29,303 bases of DNA, from assembly GCA_002424635.1 (NCBI GenBank), contig DIKT01000056.1:1-29303 (forward strand), in the 5' to 3' direction. Of this stretch, positions 7,833-15,959 are shown piece by piece. Both the position numbers and the translations under genes were made by a program. The stretch comes from Desulfobulbaceae bacterium UBA5611. Lineage in GTDB: Bacteria; Desulfobacterota; Desulfobulbia; Desulfobulbales; Desulfocapsaceae. Position 1 is the stretch's first letter. Every line of letters starts with the position of its first letter. The notes below the pieces were generated by a model. It saw nothing but the letters and a program-made list of their open reading frames with translations, searched no databases and was not told the DNA's origin.

Positions 7833-9260
7833 ATGTTAGAATTTACCTGCCTCATCCCCATATTTACCGGGGTTTTCGCCATGTTCCTGCCGGTCAGGTT
7901 TGGCCGGGGAATCCTGGTGGTGACCGCCTTGCTGCACCTGCAGTTAACTATCATGGCCTGGATGGGCAAGGTCACGCCAGGCCTGCCTCAATATTTTGCC
8001 GCCTCGCCGGACGGCCTGCTGGTCCTCTTGATCACCTCCTTTGTTTTTTTCCTGGTCTCCATTTATGCCGTGTCCTATATGAGCGAGACCGAGATGACCA
8101 GTGAGCCCATCTATATCGGCTGCACCCTCTTTTTCCTGGCCTCCATGTCCATGGTGGCCCTGGCCGATCATCTGATCGTGCTGTGGATTGCCATTGAGGC
8201 CACTACCCTGATGAGTGCGCCTTTGATCTTTCTGCATCGGTCCAAATCAGCCCTGGAGGCGACTTGGAAATACGTCCTGATCTGTTCGGTAGGTATCGCC
8301 CTGGCCCTGCTTGGCTGTTTCTTCATCGTCCTGGCGATGGATATCGGTAATGTCGAGGTACCGATCACCTTCAGTTCCTTAAGTCTTGTAGCAAGCCAGC
8401 TTGATCCGATGTGGCTGAAGGCCGGTTTTATCTTTCTGGTCATCGGCTATGGTACTAAAATGGGCCTGGCGCCCATGCATACCTGGCTGCCGGATGCCCA
8501 TAGCGAGGCCCCCAGCCCGGCCTCCGCCCTGCTGTCCGGAGCGCTCCTCAACTGCGCCTTTCTTGGCGTCTATCGCAGCCATCAGCTTCTCTACCAGGCG
8601 GGACTCGGCGATTTTTCCAGCAATATCCTCATCGGCTTTGGTCTGGTGTCGATGCTGGTGGCCGCCATCTTCATCTTTAATCAGACCGGTTATAAACGCA
8701 TGCTGGCTTATTCCAGTATCGAAAACATGGGTATCATCGCCTTTGGTGTCGGCATCGGCGGCCTGGCGACTTATGGCGCCATGCTTCATCTGATCCATCA
8801 CTCGCTGATCAAATCATCACTGTTTTTGTCTTCCGGCAATATTCTGTTAGGATACGGCAGTAAACTGATCAATAAAACCGGCAATATGGCCAAGCTCTTT
8901 CCCAAGACCTTTTTTGCCTTTTTTGCCGGGTTCGCCGGCATTTCCGGTTTTCCTCCCTTCGGCATCTTTATCAGCGAACTGCTTATTATCCTCGGAGCCT
9001 TTCAACAGGGCAGGACCATCAGCATCTCCATCTTTATTGTGGCCCTCGTCTTGATTTTTGCCGGGGCTGCCCGTCTGGTGATGAAGATGAGCTTTGGTAA
9101 ATGGGATGAGGAGATCCTGGTTGATGAAAAGATGGCCCGGGTGCTGCCATCATATGCCCTGCTTCTTACCTCAATCATTCTTTGTGTCTGGCTGCCGGAC
9201 AGCCTCTATCAAACCATTCTCTCGGCAATTGCCATGATCGGAGGTAGCGTTAATGGATAA
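7833..9260 (+). CDS. hyfF: Hyf-like proton-translocating membrane subunit F (NuoL/M/N family)
   Basis: This is the second antiporter-like subunit of the complex. The conserved family residues are visible in WIAIEATTLMSAPLIFL, GYGTKMGLAPMHTWLPDAHS, GYKRMLAYSSIENMGIIAFG and HLIHHSLIKSSLFLSSGN; the last two carry the channel lysines and histidines. The ATG at 7833 is chosen over an upstream in-frame TTG at 7812 because an AAGG sequence (7817-7820) lies in front of it and the TTG has none. The resulting 476 residues are slightly shorter than E. coli HyfF. It overlaps the start of the next gene by eight bases, so the two are probably co-translated. Confidence 0.87.
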   Translation: MLEFTCLIPIFTGVFAMFLPVRFGRGILVVTALLHLQLTIMAWMGKVTPGLPQYFAASPDGLLVLLITSFVFFLVSIYAVSYMSETEMTSEPIYIGCTLFFLASMSMVALADHLIVLWIAIEATTLMSAPLIFLHRSKSALEATWKYVLICSVGIALALLGCFFIVLAMDIGNVEVPITFSSLSLVASQLDPMWLKAGFIFLVIGYGTKMGLAPMHTWLPDAHSEAPSPASALLSGALLNCAFLGVYRSHQLLYQAGLGDFSSNILIGFGLVSMLVAAIFIFNQTGYKRMLAYSSIENMGIIAFGVGIGGLATYGAMLHLIHHSLIKSSLFLSSGNILLGYGSKLINKTGNMAKLFPKTFFAFFAGFAGISGFPPFGIFISELLIILGAFQQGRTISISIFIVALVLIFAGAARLVMKMSFGKWDEEILVDEKMARVLPSYALLLTSIILCVWLPDSLYQTILSAIAMIGGSVNG

Positions 9261-10758
9261 GCTCCTGATTATAAAAAATAATAAAAAAGTAAGCCGGACC
9301 GCTATCCCTCATCTTGACTTTGCCACTTTGCGTCAGCAACTGCTGGCCTGTGCCGCCGCCGGTGGTCAGATCGTCCAATTTTTTGCCTATGAGGAGCAAG
9401 GGGTCTGTAAACTGCTGGCCGTTATGCGTACCGACAAACTCTATATCGGCGGTTGTGATGCCCCTGATATTTTTGCCTCTCTGACGGCAGAGTCAGAAAA
9501 ATTCCATATGTTTGAACGCGAGATAGGCGAGCAGTATGGACTGAAGGCCGAAGGACATCCCTGGTATAAGATGGTACGCTACCATGCCAATTACAGCGGC
9601 AAAAAAGATGTCTTTGCTAATAATTACAATCAGGATATTCCCGGCAATTATCCCTATTTCAGCGTCGACGGCGAAACCGTCCATGAGGTCGCGGTAGGTC
9701 CGGTCCATGCCGGTATTATCGAACCTGGCCATTTTCGTTTTCAATGTTGCGGAGAACGGGTTTTTCATCTGGAGATCCAGCTCGGTTATCAGCATCGCGG
9801 CGCTGAAAAATTGCTGCAGAGCGTGCCCAGAAAAAGATTACCCATTATTGCCGAGACTATTGCCGGCGATACCACCATCGGCCATGGCCTCTGTCAGGCC
9901 CAGGCCCTTGAAGCCTTGGCCGGCCTCGTTGTGGATGAAGGGGCAAAGATAGTTCGCACCATCGCTCTTGAGCTTGAGCGTATCGCCAATCATATCGGCG
10001 ACCTGGGGGCTCTCAGCATTGACGTAGCCTTCAGCCCGCCGGCTGCTTATTTTGGTCGGATCAGAGGTGAATATCTCAATTTGACCCAGATTTTGGCCGG
10101 CAGCCGTTTCGGCCGCGGCCTGGTCAGAGCGGGCGGGGTCACCCTTGTTATGGGCGAAGAGCAGAAAAAACTGCTCAGCGACAAGCTGGCGGAGCTCACC
10201 CCTGAGGTGGAGCATGTCAGTGAGCTGATCTTTGCCTCCCCCAGTGTTACCGGTCGTTTTGACAATACCGGCATGGTGAGCCGGGAAAATGCGGAAAAAA
10301 TCGGTATGGTCGGCTACGCCGGTCGTGCCTCCGGTCTGAGCTATGATGCCAGGGTCAGCTTTCCGACGGAATGTTATGGTGAACTCCCGGCCAACAGCAA
10401 CGACCGAACCGATGGTGATGTCCGCTCCCGAGCGACGGTACGGCGCGAGGAAATCATGCATTCCACCCGCCTGATTCAGAGCCTGTTGGCCAGAAAAGAA
10501 GAGGCCAAAGACTATACGCCTCAGGATTTACAACTGGCTCCGCTCTCTTTGGTGGTGAGTATTAACGAGGCTTGGCGGGGAGAGGTCTCCCACTGCATTT
10601 TGACTGATGGCAAAGGGGAGATCTTGCGCTACAAGGTCAAGGACCCTTCTTTTCATAACTGGACAGGGCTGGCCTTATCTCTGCGCGATGAGGGGATCTC
10701 TGATTTTCCTCTGTGCAACAAGAGCTTTAACCTTTCCTACTGCGGATTTGACCTTTAA
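9253..10758 (+). CDS. hyfG: HyfG/HycE-like large subunit without Ni-Fe ligands (Ehr large subunit)
   Basis: This 501-residue protein fuses a NuoC-like N-terminal domain (about 1-120, with EREIGEQYGL) to a NuoD/hydrogenase large-subunit domain (about 140-501). A true [NiFe] hydrogenase needs two CxxC pairs. Here the N-terminal one reads ETIAGDTTIGH, with Ala204 and Thr207 in place of the cysteines. The C-terminal one reads DPSFHNW, with Ser466 and Asn469. No other CxxC replaces them, so the site cannot hold Ni-Fe. The conserved end (DFPLCNKSFNLSYCGFDL) is, from memory, typical of energy-converting hydrogenase-related (Ehr) large subunits. The cavity may bind a quinone-like or other acceptor, as in NuoD; this is inference. 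A purine-rich GGAGGTAG just before the ATG fixes the start, which overlaps hyfF by eight bases. Confidence 0.88.
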   Translation: MDKLLIIKNNKKVSRTAIPHLDFATLRQQLLACAAAGGQIVQFFAYEEQGVCKLLAVMRTDKLYIGGCDAPDIFASLTAESEKFHMFEREIGEQYGLKAEGHPWYKMVRYHANYSGKKDVFANNYNQDIPGNYPYFSVDGETVHEVAVGPVHAGIIEPGHFRFQCCGERVFHLEIQLGYQHRGAEKLLQSVPRKRLPIIAETIAGDTTIGHGLCQAQALEALAGLVVDEGAKIVRTIALELERIANHIGDLGALSIDVAFSPPAAYFGRIRGEYLNLTQILAGSRFGRGLVRAGGVTLVMGEEQKKLLSDKLAELTPEVEHVSELIFASPSVTGRFDNTGMVSRENAEKIGMVGYAGRASGLSYDARVSFPTECYGELPANSNDRTDGDVRSRATVRREEIMHSTRLIQSLLARKEEAKDYTPQDLQLAPLSLVVSINEAWRGEVSHCILTDGKGEILRYKVKDPSFHNWTGLALSLRDEGISDFPLCNKSFNLSYCGFDL

Positions 10759-10885
10759 CCGTAATTACTTTCGTCTTTAGACGATAAGAGATGACATAAG
10801 GAGCTGTAGACCCAGTGAGCAGAACAATGGTTCATTGCCTGACAGTTCCTAAGTTCTTTAACTTCAGGAGAAAATAGGTTTTGCG

Positions 10886-11629
10886 ATGTTACAAATCATA
10901 AAAAATAGAATGGAACAGGGGTACCGGACCTCAAAATATCCCAAAGAGCAGATCAATCTTTACAAAAGATTTCGCGGCCTGCCCCAGGTGAATCCAAAAT
11001 GCGATCCCGTTGTGGCAAAACGATGTGCTGAAGCCTGTCCCCAGGATTGCATTGATGCCGCCAATTGCAAGATTGATCTGGGCCGCTGTGTCTTCTGTGG
11101 TCTTTGTGAGACCTTGTCCAACGGTAAATTTGCCACCTTCAGTCAAAATTTTGAGATGGGGACCGCCAGTCGCGATGACCTGTTTACAACGGGCACTCTG
11201 CCTGAGCTTGCTGATCATGCCAAGAAGCATTTTAAGAAACTTTTTGGCCGCTCTCTGCAGCTCCGGCAAATCTCAGCCGGCGGCTGTAATGGCTGTGAGG
11301 CCGATACCAACGTCCTCAATACCCCCTTTTTTGATCTCTCCCGCTTCGGCATCCAATTTGTCGCCTCGCCGCGCCATGCTGACGGCATCCATGTTACCGG
11401 GCCGATCACTAAGAATATGCGGGCGGCAACCATAACTACCTTTGAGGCCGTACCCAGCCCCAAAGTAGTCATCGCCAGCGGAGCCTGCGCTATCTCCGGC
11501 GGTCCTTTTTACGGCAGTGATGAGATTGTTGGCGACCTCAACAGCATTATCCCGGTCGATCTCTTCATTCCCGGCTGCCCGCCCCATCCGCTGACTACCC
11601 TGCACGCCTTGCTTAAGTATTTCAAATAG
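10886..11629 (+). CDS. Fused ferredoxin-NuoB-like small subunit (HyfH-HyfI type)
   Basis: The N-terminal part (about residues 30-95 of 247) is ferredoxin-like and the rest is a NuoB/hydrogenase small subunit. The small-subunit cluster is complete: Cys134 and Cys137 (GGCNGCEAD), Cys201 (SGACAISGGPF) and Cys231 (PGCPPHP), the N2-type proximal [4Fe-4S] set. In the ferredoxin part, Cys68, Cys71 and Cys74 (CVFCGLCE) with Cys51 (ACP) can hold one [4Fe-4S] cluster. The usual eighth cysteine is replaced in ETLSNGKF, and the first CxxC is absent. Only one of the two ferredoxin clusters of HyfH therefore seems to remain, although Cys39, Cys47, Cys55 and Cys61 are extra. The gene is last in the operon, 127 bp after hyfG, and probably passes electrons between a soluble partner and the large subunit. 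Confidence 0.87.
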   Translation: MLQIIKNRMEQGYRTSKYPKEQINLYKRFRGLPQVNPKCDPVVAKRCAEACPQDCIDAANCKIDLGRCVFCGLCETLSNGKFATFSQNFEMGTASRDDLFTTGTLPELADHAKKHFKKLFGRSLQLRQISAGGCNGCEADTNVLNTPFFDLSRFGIQFVASPRHADGIHVTGPITKNMRAATITTFEAVPSPKVVIASGACAISGGPFYGSDEIVGDLNSIIPVDLFIPGCPPHPLTTLHALLKYFK

Positions 11630-11702
11630 TAGTGTAATTACAAGATATCTTGTTCAAGGTGCCGCCAGTTGTCTCTGCTGGCTTTGCCAAAATTGTTCAC
11701 TG

Positions 11703-11745
11703 ACAGGCTATCACCATAATGAGAATTTTTATGGTGATAGCCTGT
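11703..11745. terminator. Perfect 17-bp hairpin, convergent terminator candidate
   Basis: The arm at 11703-11719 (ACAGGCTATCACCATAA) is the exact reverse complement of 11729-11745, with a 9-base loop. It lies between the end of the Ehr operon on the plus strand and the stop of the response regulator on the minus strand. The plus side is followed by only a loose T-rich stretch (TTAGTT). A two-way terminator is the simplest reading. Confidence 0.62.
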
Positions 11746-11763
11746 TTAGTTATAGACAAGAGG

Positions 11764-12153
11764 CTATCTGCCGCGGGTAATTTGCCCCTTTTCACAAGCC
11801 AGGGCAATTTTCTCCAGCAGCTCGCTAAAGTCAATAGGCTTCAGGCAATAGTCAAAGGCCCCTCCCTGCATGCCTTGAATCCCCGAGGCAACCGAGGCAT
11901 GTCCGGTGAGGATAATCACCTCGGTTGCCGGCCATTGCTCTTTTACCCTGGCCAGACACTGGATACCGTCAGGACCGGGCATACTGAGATCCATAATAAC
12001 CACATCAAACTCGCCCTCCTTGAGTTTTTCCAGCGCCATCTGATAACCGTCCGCCGTAACTGCATCAATATTACGCCCGATAAACCTCTCCGCCAGGACT
12101 TCTCGGAAGTCCACTTCATCATCTACGATTAACACCCTGTTTTTCTTCTGCAT
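11764..12153 (-). CDS. Stand-alone response regulator receiver protein
   Basis: This 129-residue CheY-like receiver domain has no output domain. The acidic pair Asp11/Asp12 (IVDDE), the phospho-acceptor Asp55 (IMDLSMPG), Thr83 (ILTGH) and Lys105 (LKPID) are all in place, so it should accept phosphate. The ATG at 12153 is chosen because AAGGA lies eight bases upstream. An upstream ATG at 12162 would overlap that site. The gene is convergent with the Ehr operon and divergent from the kinase/NtrC pair, so it may be a phosphorelay intermediate. Candidate donors are the kinase at 12652 or the ATPase-less sensor at 784; the sequence does not decide between them. A sigma-54-like element lies about 60 bp upstream. 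Confidence 0.87.
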   Translation of the reverse strand: MQKKNRVLIVDDEVDFREVLAERFIGRNIDAVTADGYQMALEKLKEGEFDVVIMDLSMPGPDGIQCLARVKEQWPATEVIILTGHASVASGIQGMQGGAFDYCLKPIDFSELLEKIALACEKGQITRGR

Positions 12154-12214
12154 GCGGCACATCCTTGCTTATGGCATCACACCTGCCAGTATCTCCAATA
12201 TGATATGTACATTA

Positions 12215-12230
12215 TGGCACAAATGGTGCC
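12215..12230 (-). promoter_or_regulatory. Palindromic sigma-54-like (-24/-12) element
   Basis: GGCAC-AAATG-GTGCC at 12216-12230 is a palindrome that keeps the GG-N10-GC spacing of sigma-54 promoters on both strands. Read on the minus strand (GGCACCATTTGTGCC) it would start transcription near 12203, about 50 bp before the receiver gene. On the plus strand the next gene is over 400 bp away. It could equally be an operator for a dimeric regulator. Confidence 0.35.
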
Positions 12231-12592
12231 TAAAACTAACGCTCAGGTTACAGAAATTTTCCGAGACAGGAAAGTATTTTTTATAGTCACGGCAGAACCG
12301 CCGGAGCACTAGTTTGCTGCTTCTTATAAACCTGAATGATAATGATAGCAAGACCCCAAGCTTCGATTGCCCCGGGCCCTCCCAAAGAAGGGCCTGTCAC
12401 TATTTTCTTGTAACAACTTAAGGGCCGGTCCATACTCCTAATGACAATTTATTTTGTTTACTCATATTAATCATTATGCCCAGCATAATATTCTCCCGTA
12501 GAAGCTGTGCATCGTGCATTAAAAGTGACAACTACCTAAATCACGAACTCAAATAGCTGATTTTTAACCTAAAAAAAAAGTGTGTAAAAACA

Positions 12593-12621
12593 TTGACAGC
12601 AGAAGGCCAGCGGAGTACATT
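12593..12621 (+). promoter_or_regulatory. Sigma-70-like promoter of the kinase gene
   Basis: A perfect -35 box TTGACA (12593-12598) is followed after 17 bp by TACATT (12616-12621, four of six matches). Transcription would begin near 12628. This places the kinase start downstream, at the GTG at 12652, and argues against the longer open frame beginning at 12580. Confidence 0.55.
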
Positions 12622-12651
12622 CGTGCCGGAAAAGTGACAATTGGAGGCAAT

Positions 12652-13893
12652 GTGGAAGAGCAACAATCTGTAGACGCAAAAGATAATCGTTTAATCGAGA
12701 TTCTTGAGAAGCAGAAACAGGACCTTGTTATCCGTGTCCTGAAAAAACATGAAGAAGTAGAGGCCGGCAGAATATTTACCAACAAGGTTATTGCCAGCTT
12801 GTCCGACCTCTTCTTTCTCCTGACAGACAGCTTGCAAGTTATTCAGGCCAATCAGGAATTTTATCGCACCTTAGGTTATGGCGTTGACCATATGGATCTG
12901 ACTTTGACTGATCTGGTGGGGGCCTCCCAATGTGCCGCAATTCGTCTGGCCCTTGAAAAGGGAGAACTGACAAATCATGAAACATATTTCAGTGATCATA
13001 AGGGCAGACAAATCCCGATCAATCTTAAAGGCTCAACCTATACTACTGATACCGGCCGCATCCTGCACATGATGATTGCAACTGACATGAGTACTTTTTA
13101 TTCAATGATGAGCCGGATGCATGAGGCGCAGGAACAGCTTATTCATGCCGCCAGACTGGCCAGCCTGGGTGAAATGGCGGCCGGTATCGGCCATGAATTG
13201 ACCCAGCCCCTGAATGCCATCCTGCTGTACAGTCGAAATTGCCTGAAGGTGCTGCACGATCCTGTTAAAAACAGGACCATGCTGGCGGACAACCTCAATA
13301 TTATTATTGACCGGGTCAACAAAGCCTCGTCCATTATCAGAAGTCTGAAAGGCTTTGGTGGTAAGACCTTGGAGGAAACAAAACCAGTCAATATCAATCT
13401 GATTCTGGCCAATACCCTTAATTTCCTGGAACCGCAGCTTACTCTGGCCGCCGTAGAGATAGTACTCCACCTCGATAACAAGCTACCTGATGTTTTGGGA
13501 CAGGAGGTCAAACTGGAGCAGGTTTTCCTGAATCTGATCCAGAACGCCATGCTGGCCATGACCCACACTCAACAGCCGCAGATAACCATTACAACCCTGA
13601 TGCAGTCGTATATTGCACCGGAAACACTGCAGGAAACTGAATTTATTGCCGTTGTTATTCACGATAATGGTGAAGGCATCAGCCCTGCCATTCAAGGTAA
13701 AATTTTCGATCCGTTCTTTACCACCCGCGAGGTCGGTACTGGTATGGGCTTGGGGCTCTCCATCGTTGACCGGATCATAAGAGAACTATCCGGCTTCATA
13801 AAAATAGAGAGCAACGTCGACCAGGGCACCTCTTTTTCCATATTTTTGCCACCGTATCAGAGTGAGCGGCCGGAAGACCATGCAACAGCCTGA
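12652..13893 (+). CDS. PAS-domain sensor histidine kinase
   Basis: This soluble kinase is complete in the catalytic part. A short coiled N-terminus is followed by a PAS domain (about residues 45-150). The H-box follows in GEMAAGIGHELTQPLNAI (His181), with the N-box in QVFLNLIQNA (about 290-300), the G1 box DNGEGI (about 338) and the F/G2 boxes FDPFFTTREVGTGMGLGLS (about 352-370). The H-box style resembles DctB/NtrB-type kinases that pair with NtrC-family regulators, and such a regulator follows directly. The GTG at 12652 is preferred: GGAGG lies just upstream (12643-12647) and the likely promoter overlaps the longer alternative that starts at 12580. No membrane segment is present, so the signal is probably internal. 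It overlaps the regulator gene by 14 bases. Confidence 0.88.
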   Translation: MEEQQSVDAKDNRLIEILEKQKQDLVIRVLKKHEEVEAGRIFTNKVIASLSDLFFLLTDSLQVIQANQEFYRTLGYGVDHMDLTLTDLVGASQCAAIRLALEKGELTNHETYFSDHKGRQIPINLKGSTYTTDTGRILHMMIATDMSTFYSMMSRMHEAQEQLIHAARLASLGEMAAGIGHELTQPLNAILLYSRNCLKVLHDPVKNRTMLADNLNIIIDRVNKASSIIRSLKGFGGKTLEETKPVNINLILANTLNFLEPQLTLAAVEIVLHLDNKLPDVLGQEVKLEQVFLNLIQNAMLAMTHTQQPQITITTLMQSYIAPETLQETEFIAVVIHDNGEGISPAIQGKIFDPFFTTREVGTGMGLGLSIVDRIIRELSGFIKIESNVDQGTSFSIFLPPYQSERPEDHATA

Positions 13894-15277
13894 AACCCAT
13901 GCAGGAACAGCCCCTCTGTTAGTGGTTGATGATGACCTCTATCTGCTGGCCGCCATCAAACAGACCTTGAACTTAAGCGGATATGCCGTTGATACCTTTC
14001 ATCAGCCGGAAAAGGCTCTGGCCGCCATCAGCGACCATACCTATTCAGCCGTGATTGCCGATATAAAAATGCCGCAGATGAATGGCCTTGAGCTCTTTCG
14101 GCGTATTCAGGAGAGCGACCCGGAGCTACCGGTTATTCTGATAACCGGTCATGGTGATGTGGAGATGGCTGTCAGCGCTATCAAAGAAGGGGCATATGAC
14201 TTTCTGCAAAAACCGGTCGATGAGGATGTGCTGCTCGCCTCCATTGACCGGGCTGTCGAAAAAAGGCGCCTGATTATTGAAAACCGGATCCTTAGTGATC
14301 GCCTGAAAAAGCAGCGCAAAGGCTATCATTTCCATGGTTTAGTGGGTGGCCATCCGCTGATGCAACGGTTATACGAAATTATCGAAGTCGTGGCCGAAGA
14401 AAACGATCCGGTGATGCTGTATGGGGAAACGGGGACCGGCAAAGAACTGGTGGCCCGGGCCATTCATGATGCCGGCCACCGTTATGGCCGCCCCTTTGTC
14501 CCCGTTAATATGGGAGCCATGCCCGTTGAAATGATTGAATCGGAATTATTCGGTCATGCCATAGGGGCTTTTAGCGGAGCCAGCCAGCCAAAACAGGGCA
14601 AGTTTGAATATGCTGAAGATGGCACCATTTTTCTCGATGAAATCAGCAGCATGCCTATAACTATTCAATCCAAGCTGTTACGGGTGTTGGAAGAAAAATC
14701 AGTAACGCCTTTGGGAAGCAATACCTCCATACCTATCGGCGCAAGAATTATTGCGGCGACCAATAAAGATCTGGAACAAGAGATCCGCCAGGGGAAATTT
14801 CGCCAGGATCTTTATTTCCGCCTCAACGTGCTACCGGTCAAAACCCCGGCTCTTCGCGAGAGAAAAGAAGATATCCCTCTGCTGGTTGAACATTTTCGGC
14901 TGGAATATTGCCATGACAGACAACTAAATATTGAGCCTTTTGCAGCGGACGTAATCGAGCAGATCAAACAAAATATATGGCCGGGCAATATCAGGGAACT
15001 AAAGAATCAGGTGCGCAGGATTTGCATCTTTGGGGCCAAGGAGCAAGTGGCCAAAAAATCTATCCCGACAAATATCTTCAAAAAAAGCAGTGCCCAGCCA
15101 ACGCTTCTTAAACCCTTCCTGGAACAGATCGAAAAAGAATACCTTTTGGAGGTATTGCGCCAAAATAAAGGGCTTGTCCCCCTGACCCATCAGCAACTTG
15201 GTATTTCAAGAAAAAGTCTGTATGACAAGATCAATAAATACGGTATAGACTTGACGTTATTAAGAAAAGACAATTGA
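13880..15277 (+). CDS. NtrC-family sigma-54-dependent response regulator
   Basis: This 465-residue regulator has three domains. The receiver (about 10-125) has phospho-acceptor Asp61 in IADIKMP. The AAA+ sigma-54 activation domain (about 152-385) has Walker A GETGTGKE (182-189), Walker B GTIFLDE (248-254) and the ATNKDLEQ segment of the family. A Fis-type HTH (about 425-455, QLGISRKSLYDKINKYGI) completes it. The sigma-54 contact loop reads GAFSGA instead of GAFTGA (229-234), keeping the hydroxyl. The ATG at 13880 has GGAAGA in front; a GTG at 13862 would add six residues. The start lies inside the kinase gene, so the two are coupled. Likely targets are nearby genes, but no clear upstream activator sites can be named from sequence alone. 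Confidence 0.91.
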   Translation: MQQPETHAGTAPLLVVDDDLYLLAAIKQTLNLSGYAVDTFHQPEKALAAISDHTYSAVIADIKMPQMNGLELFRRIQESDPELPVILITGHGDVEMAVSAIKEGAYDFLQKPVDEDVLLASIDRAVEKRRLIIENRILSDRLKKQRKGYHFHGLVGGHPLMQRLYEIIEVVAEENDPVMLYGETGTGKELVARAIHDAGHRYGRPFVPVNMGAMPVEMIESELFGHAIGAFSGASQPKQGKFEYAEDGTIFLDEISSMPITIQSKLLRVLEEKSVTPLGSNTSIPIGARIIAATNKDLEQEIRQGKFRQDLYFRLNVLPVKTPALRERKEDIPLLVEHFRLEYCHDRQLNIEPFAADVIEQIKQNIWPGNIRELKNQVRRICIFGAKEQVAKKSIPTNIFKKSSAQPTLLKPFLEQIEKEYLLEVLRQNKGLVPLTHQQLGISRKSLYDKINKYGIDLTLLRKDN

Positions 15278-15375
15278 GCCCTGTCTCTGTAGTAATTTTT
15301 AATAAAATAAATAAGTGATATTGAGTCTTTCGGATATTTCAAAATTAACATGTTCCATAAATTCAGGAGGAAAAA

Positions 15376-15900
15376 ATGACAGACAACAACCCGGTTGTAC
15401 GAGATTTCATCATACCGCTGGACAGATACCCCCATCTACAGGAAACGCAAACAATTCATGATGCCGTGGAGATCCTGAGTCAATTCTGCTGTGGCGCCAA
15501 TGAACGTCTCCGCTACTCAACTGTTTTTATCACCAACCATCAACAGCAGTTAGTCGGTAAACTCAACATGCAGGATCTGCTGGTCGCCCTTGATGCCAGG
15601 TTTGCTGATGGCCAGAAAACCGGCAAATTTGAAGGGAAAGAAGCGGAGTATCCTAATCTGACTATCCTCTGGGAAGATTCCTTCTTTATTGAATGCCGAA
15701 AGAAAAAAGAGCTCTTTTTAAAAGATTTGATGAAACCGATAACCAGGACGATAAAGACCGATGATTCATTGGTCAAAGCCCTGACTATAATGCTGCATGG
15801 TAACGACCAGGTTTTACCGGTGCTTGATCAAGACTCAATAGTCGGCATCATCCGGCTTGAAGAGATGTTTCAGGCCATCTGTGCCGCCTGTCAATTATAA
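15376..15900 (+). CDS. CBS-domain pair protein
   Basis: This 174-residue soluble protein is made of two CBS motifs. The first covers about residues 10-75 and the second about 115-170, where KDLMKPITRTIKTDDSLVKAL and VLPVLDQDSIVGIIRLEEMF show the typical repeat. CBS pairs bind adenosine nucleotides and often gate transporters or enzymes. There is no other domain, so it may be a free regulator. AGGAGG at 15366-15371 fixes the start. It lies 98 bp after the NtrC-type regulator and 60 bp before the DASS transporter, so a role in controlling that transporter is a reasonable inference. Its ligand is not evident. Confidence 0.83.
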   Translation: MTDNNPVVRDFIIPLDRYPHLQETQTIHDAVEILSQFCCGANERLRYSTVFITNHQQQLVGKLNMQDLLVALDARFADGQKTGKFEGKEAEYPNLTILWEDSFFIECRKKKELFLKDLMKPITRTIKTDDSLVKALTIMLHGNDQVLPVLDQDSIVGIIRLEEMFQAICAACQL

Positions 15901-15959
15901 GCCAACCAACAAATAGACTTAGAAGAAATTAAAATTATAGGAGAGAAGGTTTATTCGTC

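Larger units (their letters stand above)
12154..12651. other. Divergent intergenic region with promoters, about 500 bp
   Basis: No protein gene is supported. A 60-codon minus-strand frame at 12169-12351 has no recognisable content. The region holds a palindromic sigma-54-like element (12216-12230), a short GC hairpin (12375-12394: GGCCCT, 8-base loop, AGGGCC) and a sigma-70-like promoter for the kinase (12593-12621). The middle, 12400-12590, is AT-rich and shows nothing else clear. Such a long divergent space suggests regulator binding. Confidence 0.55.

Noticed and set aside
12169..12351. A 60-codon minus-strand frame upstream of the receiver gene
   Set aside because: No ribosome site, no recognisable sequence, and it covers the palindromic promoter-like element.
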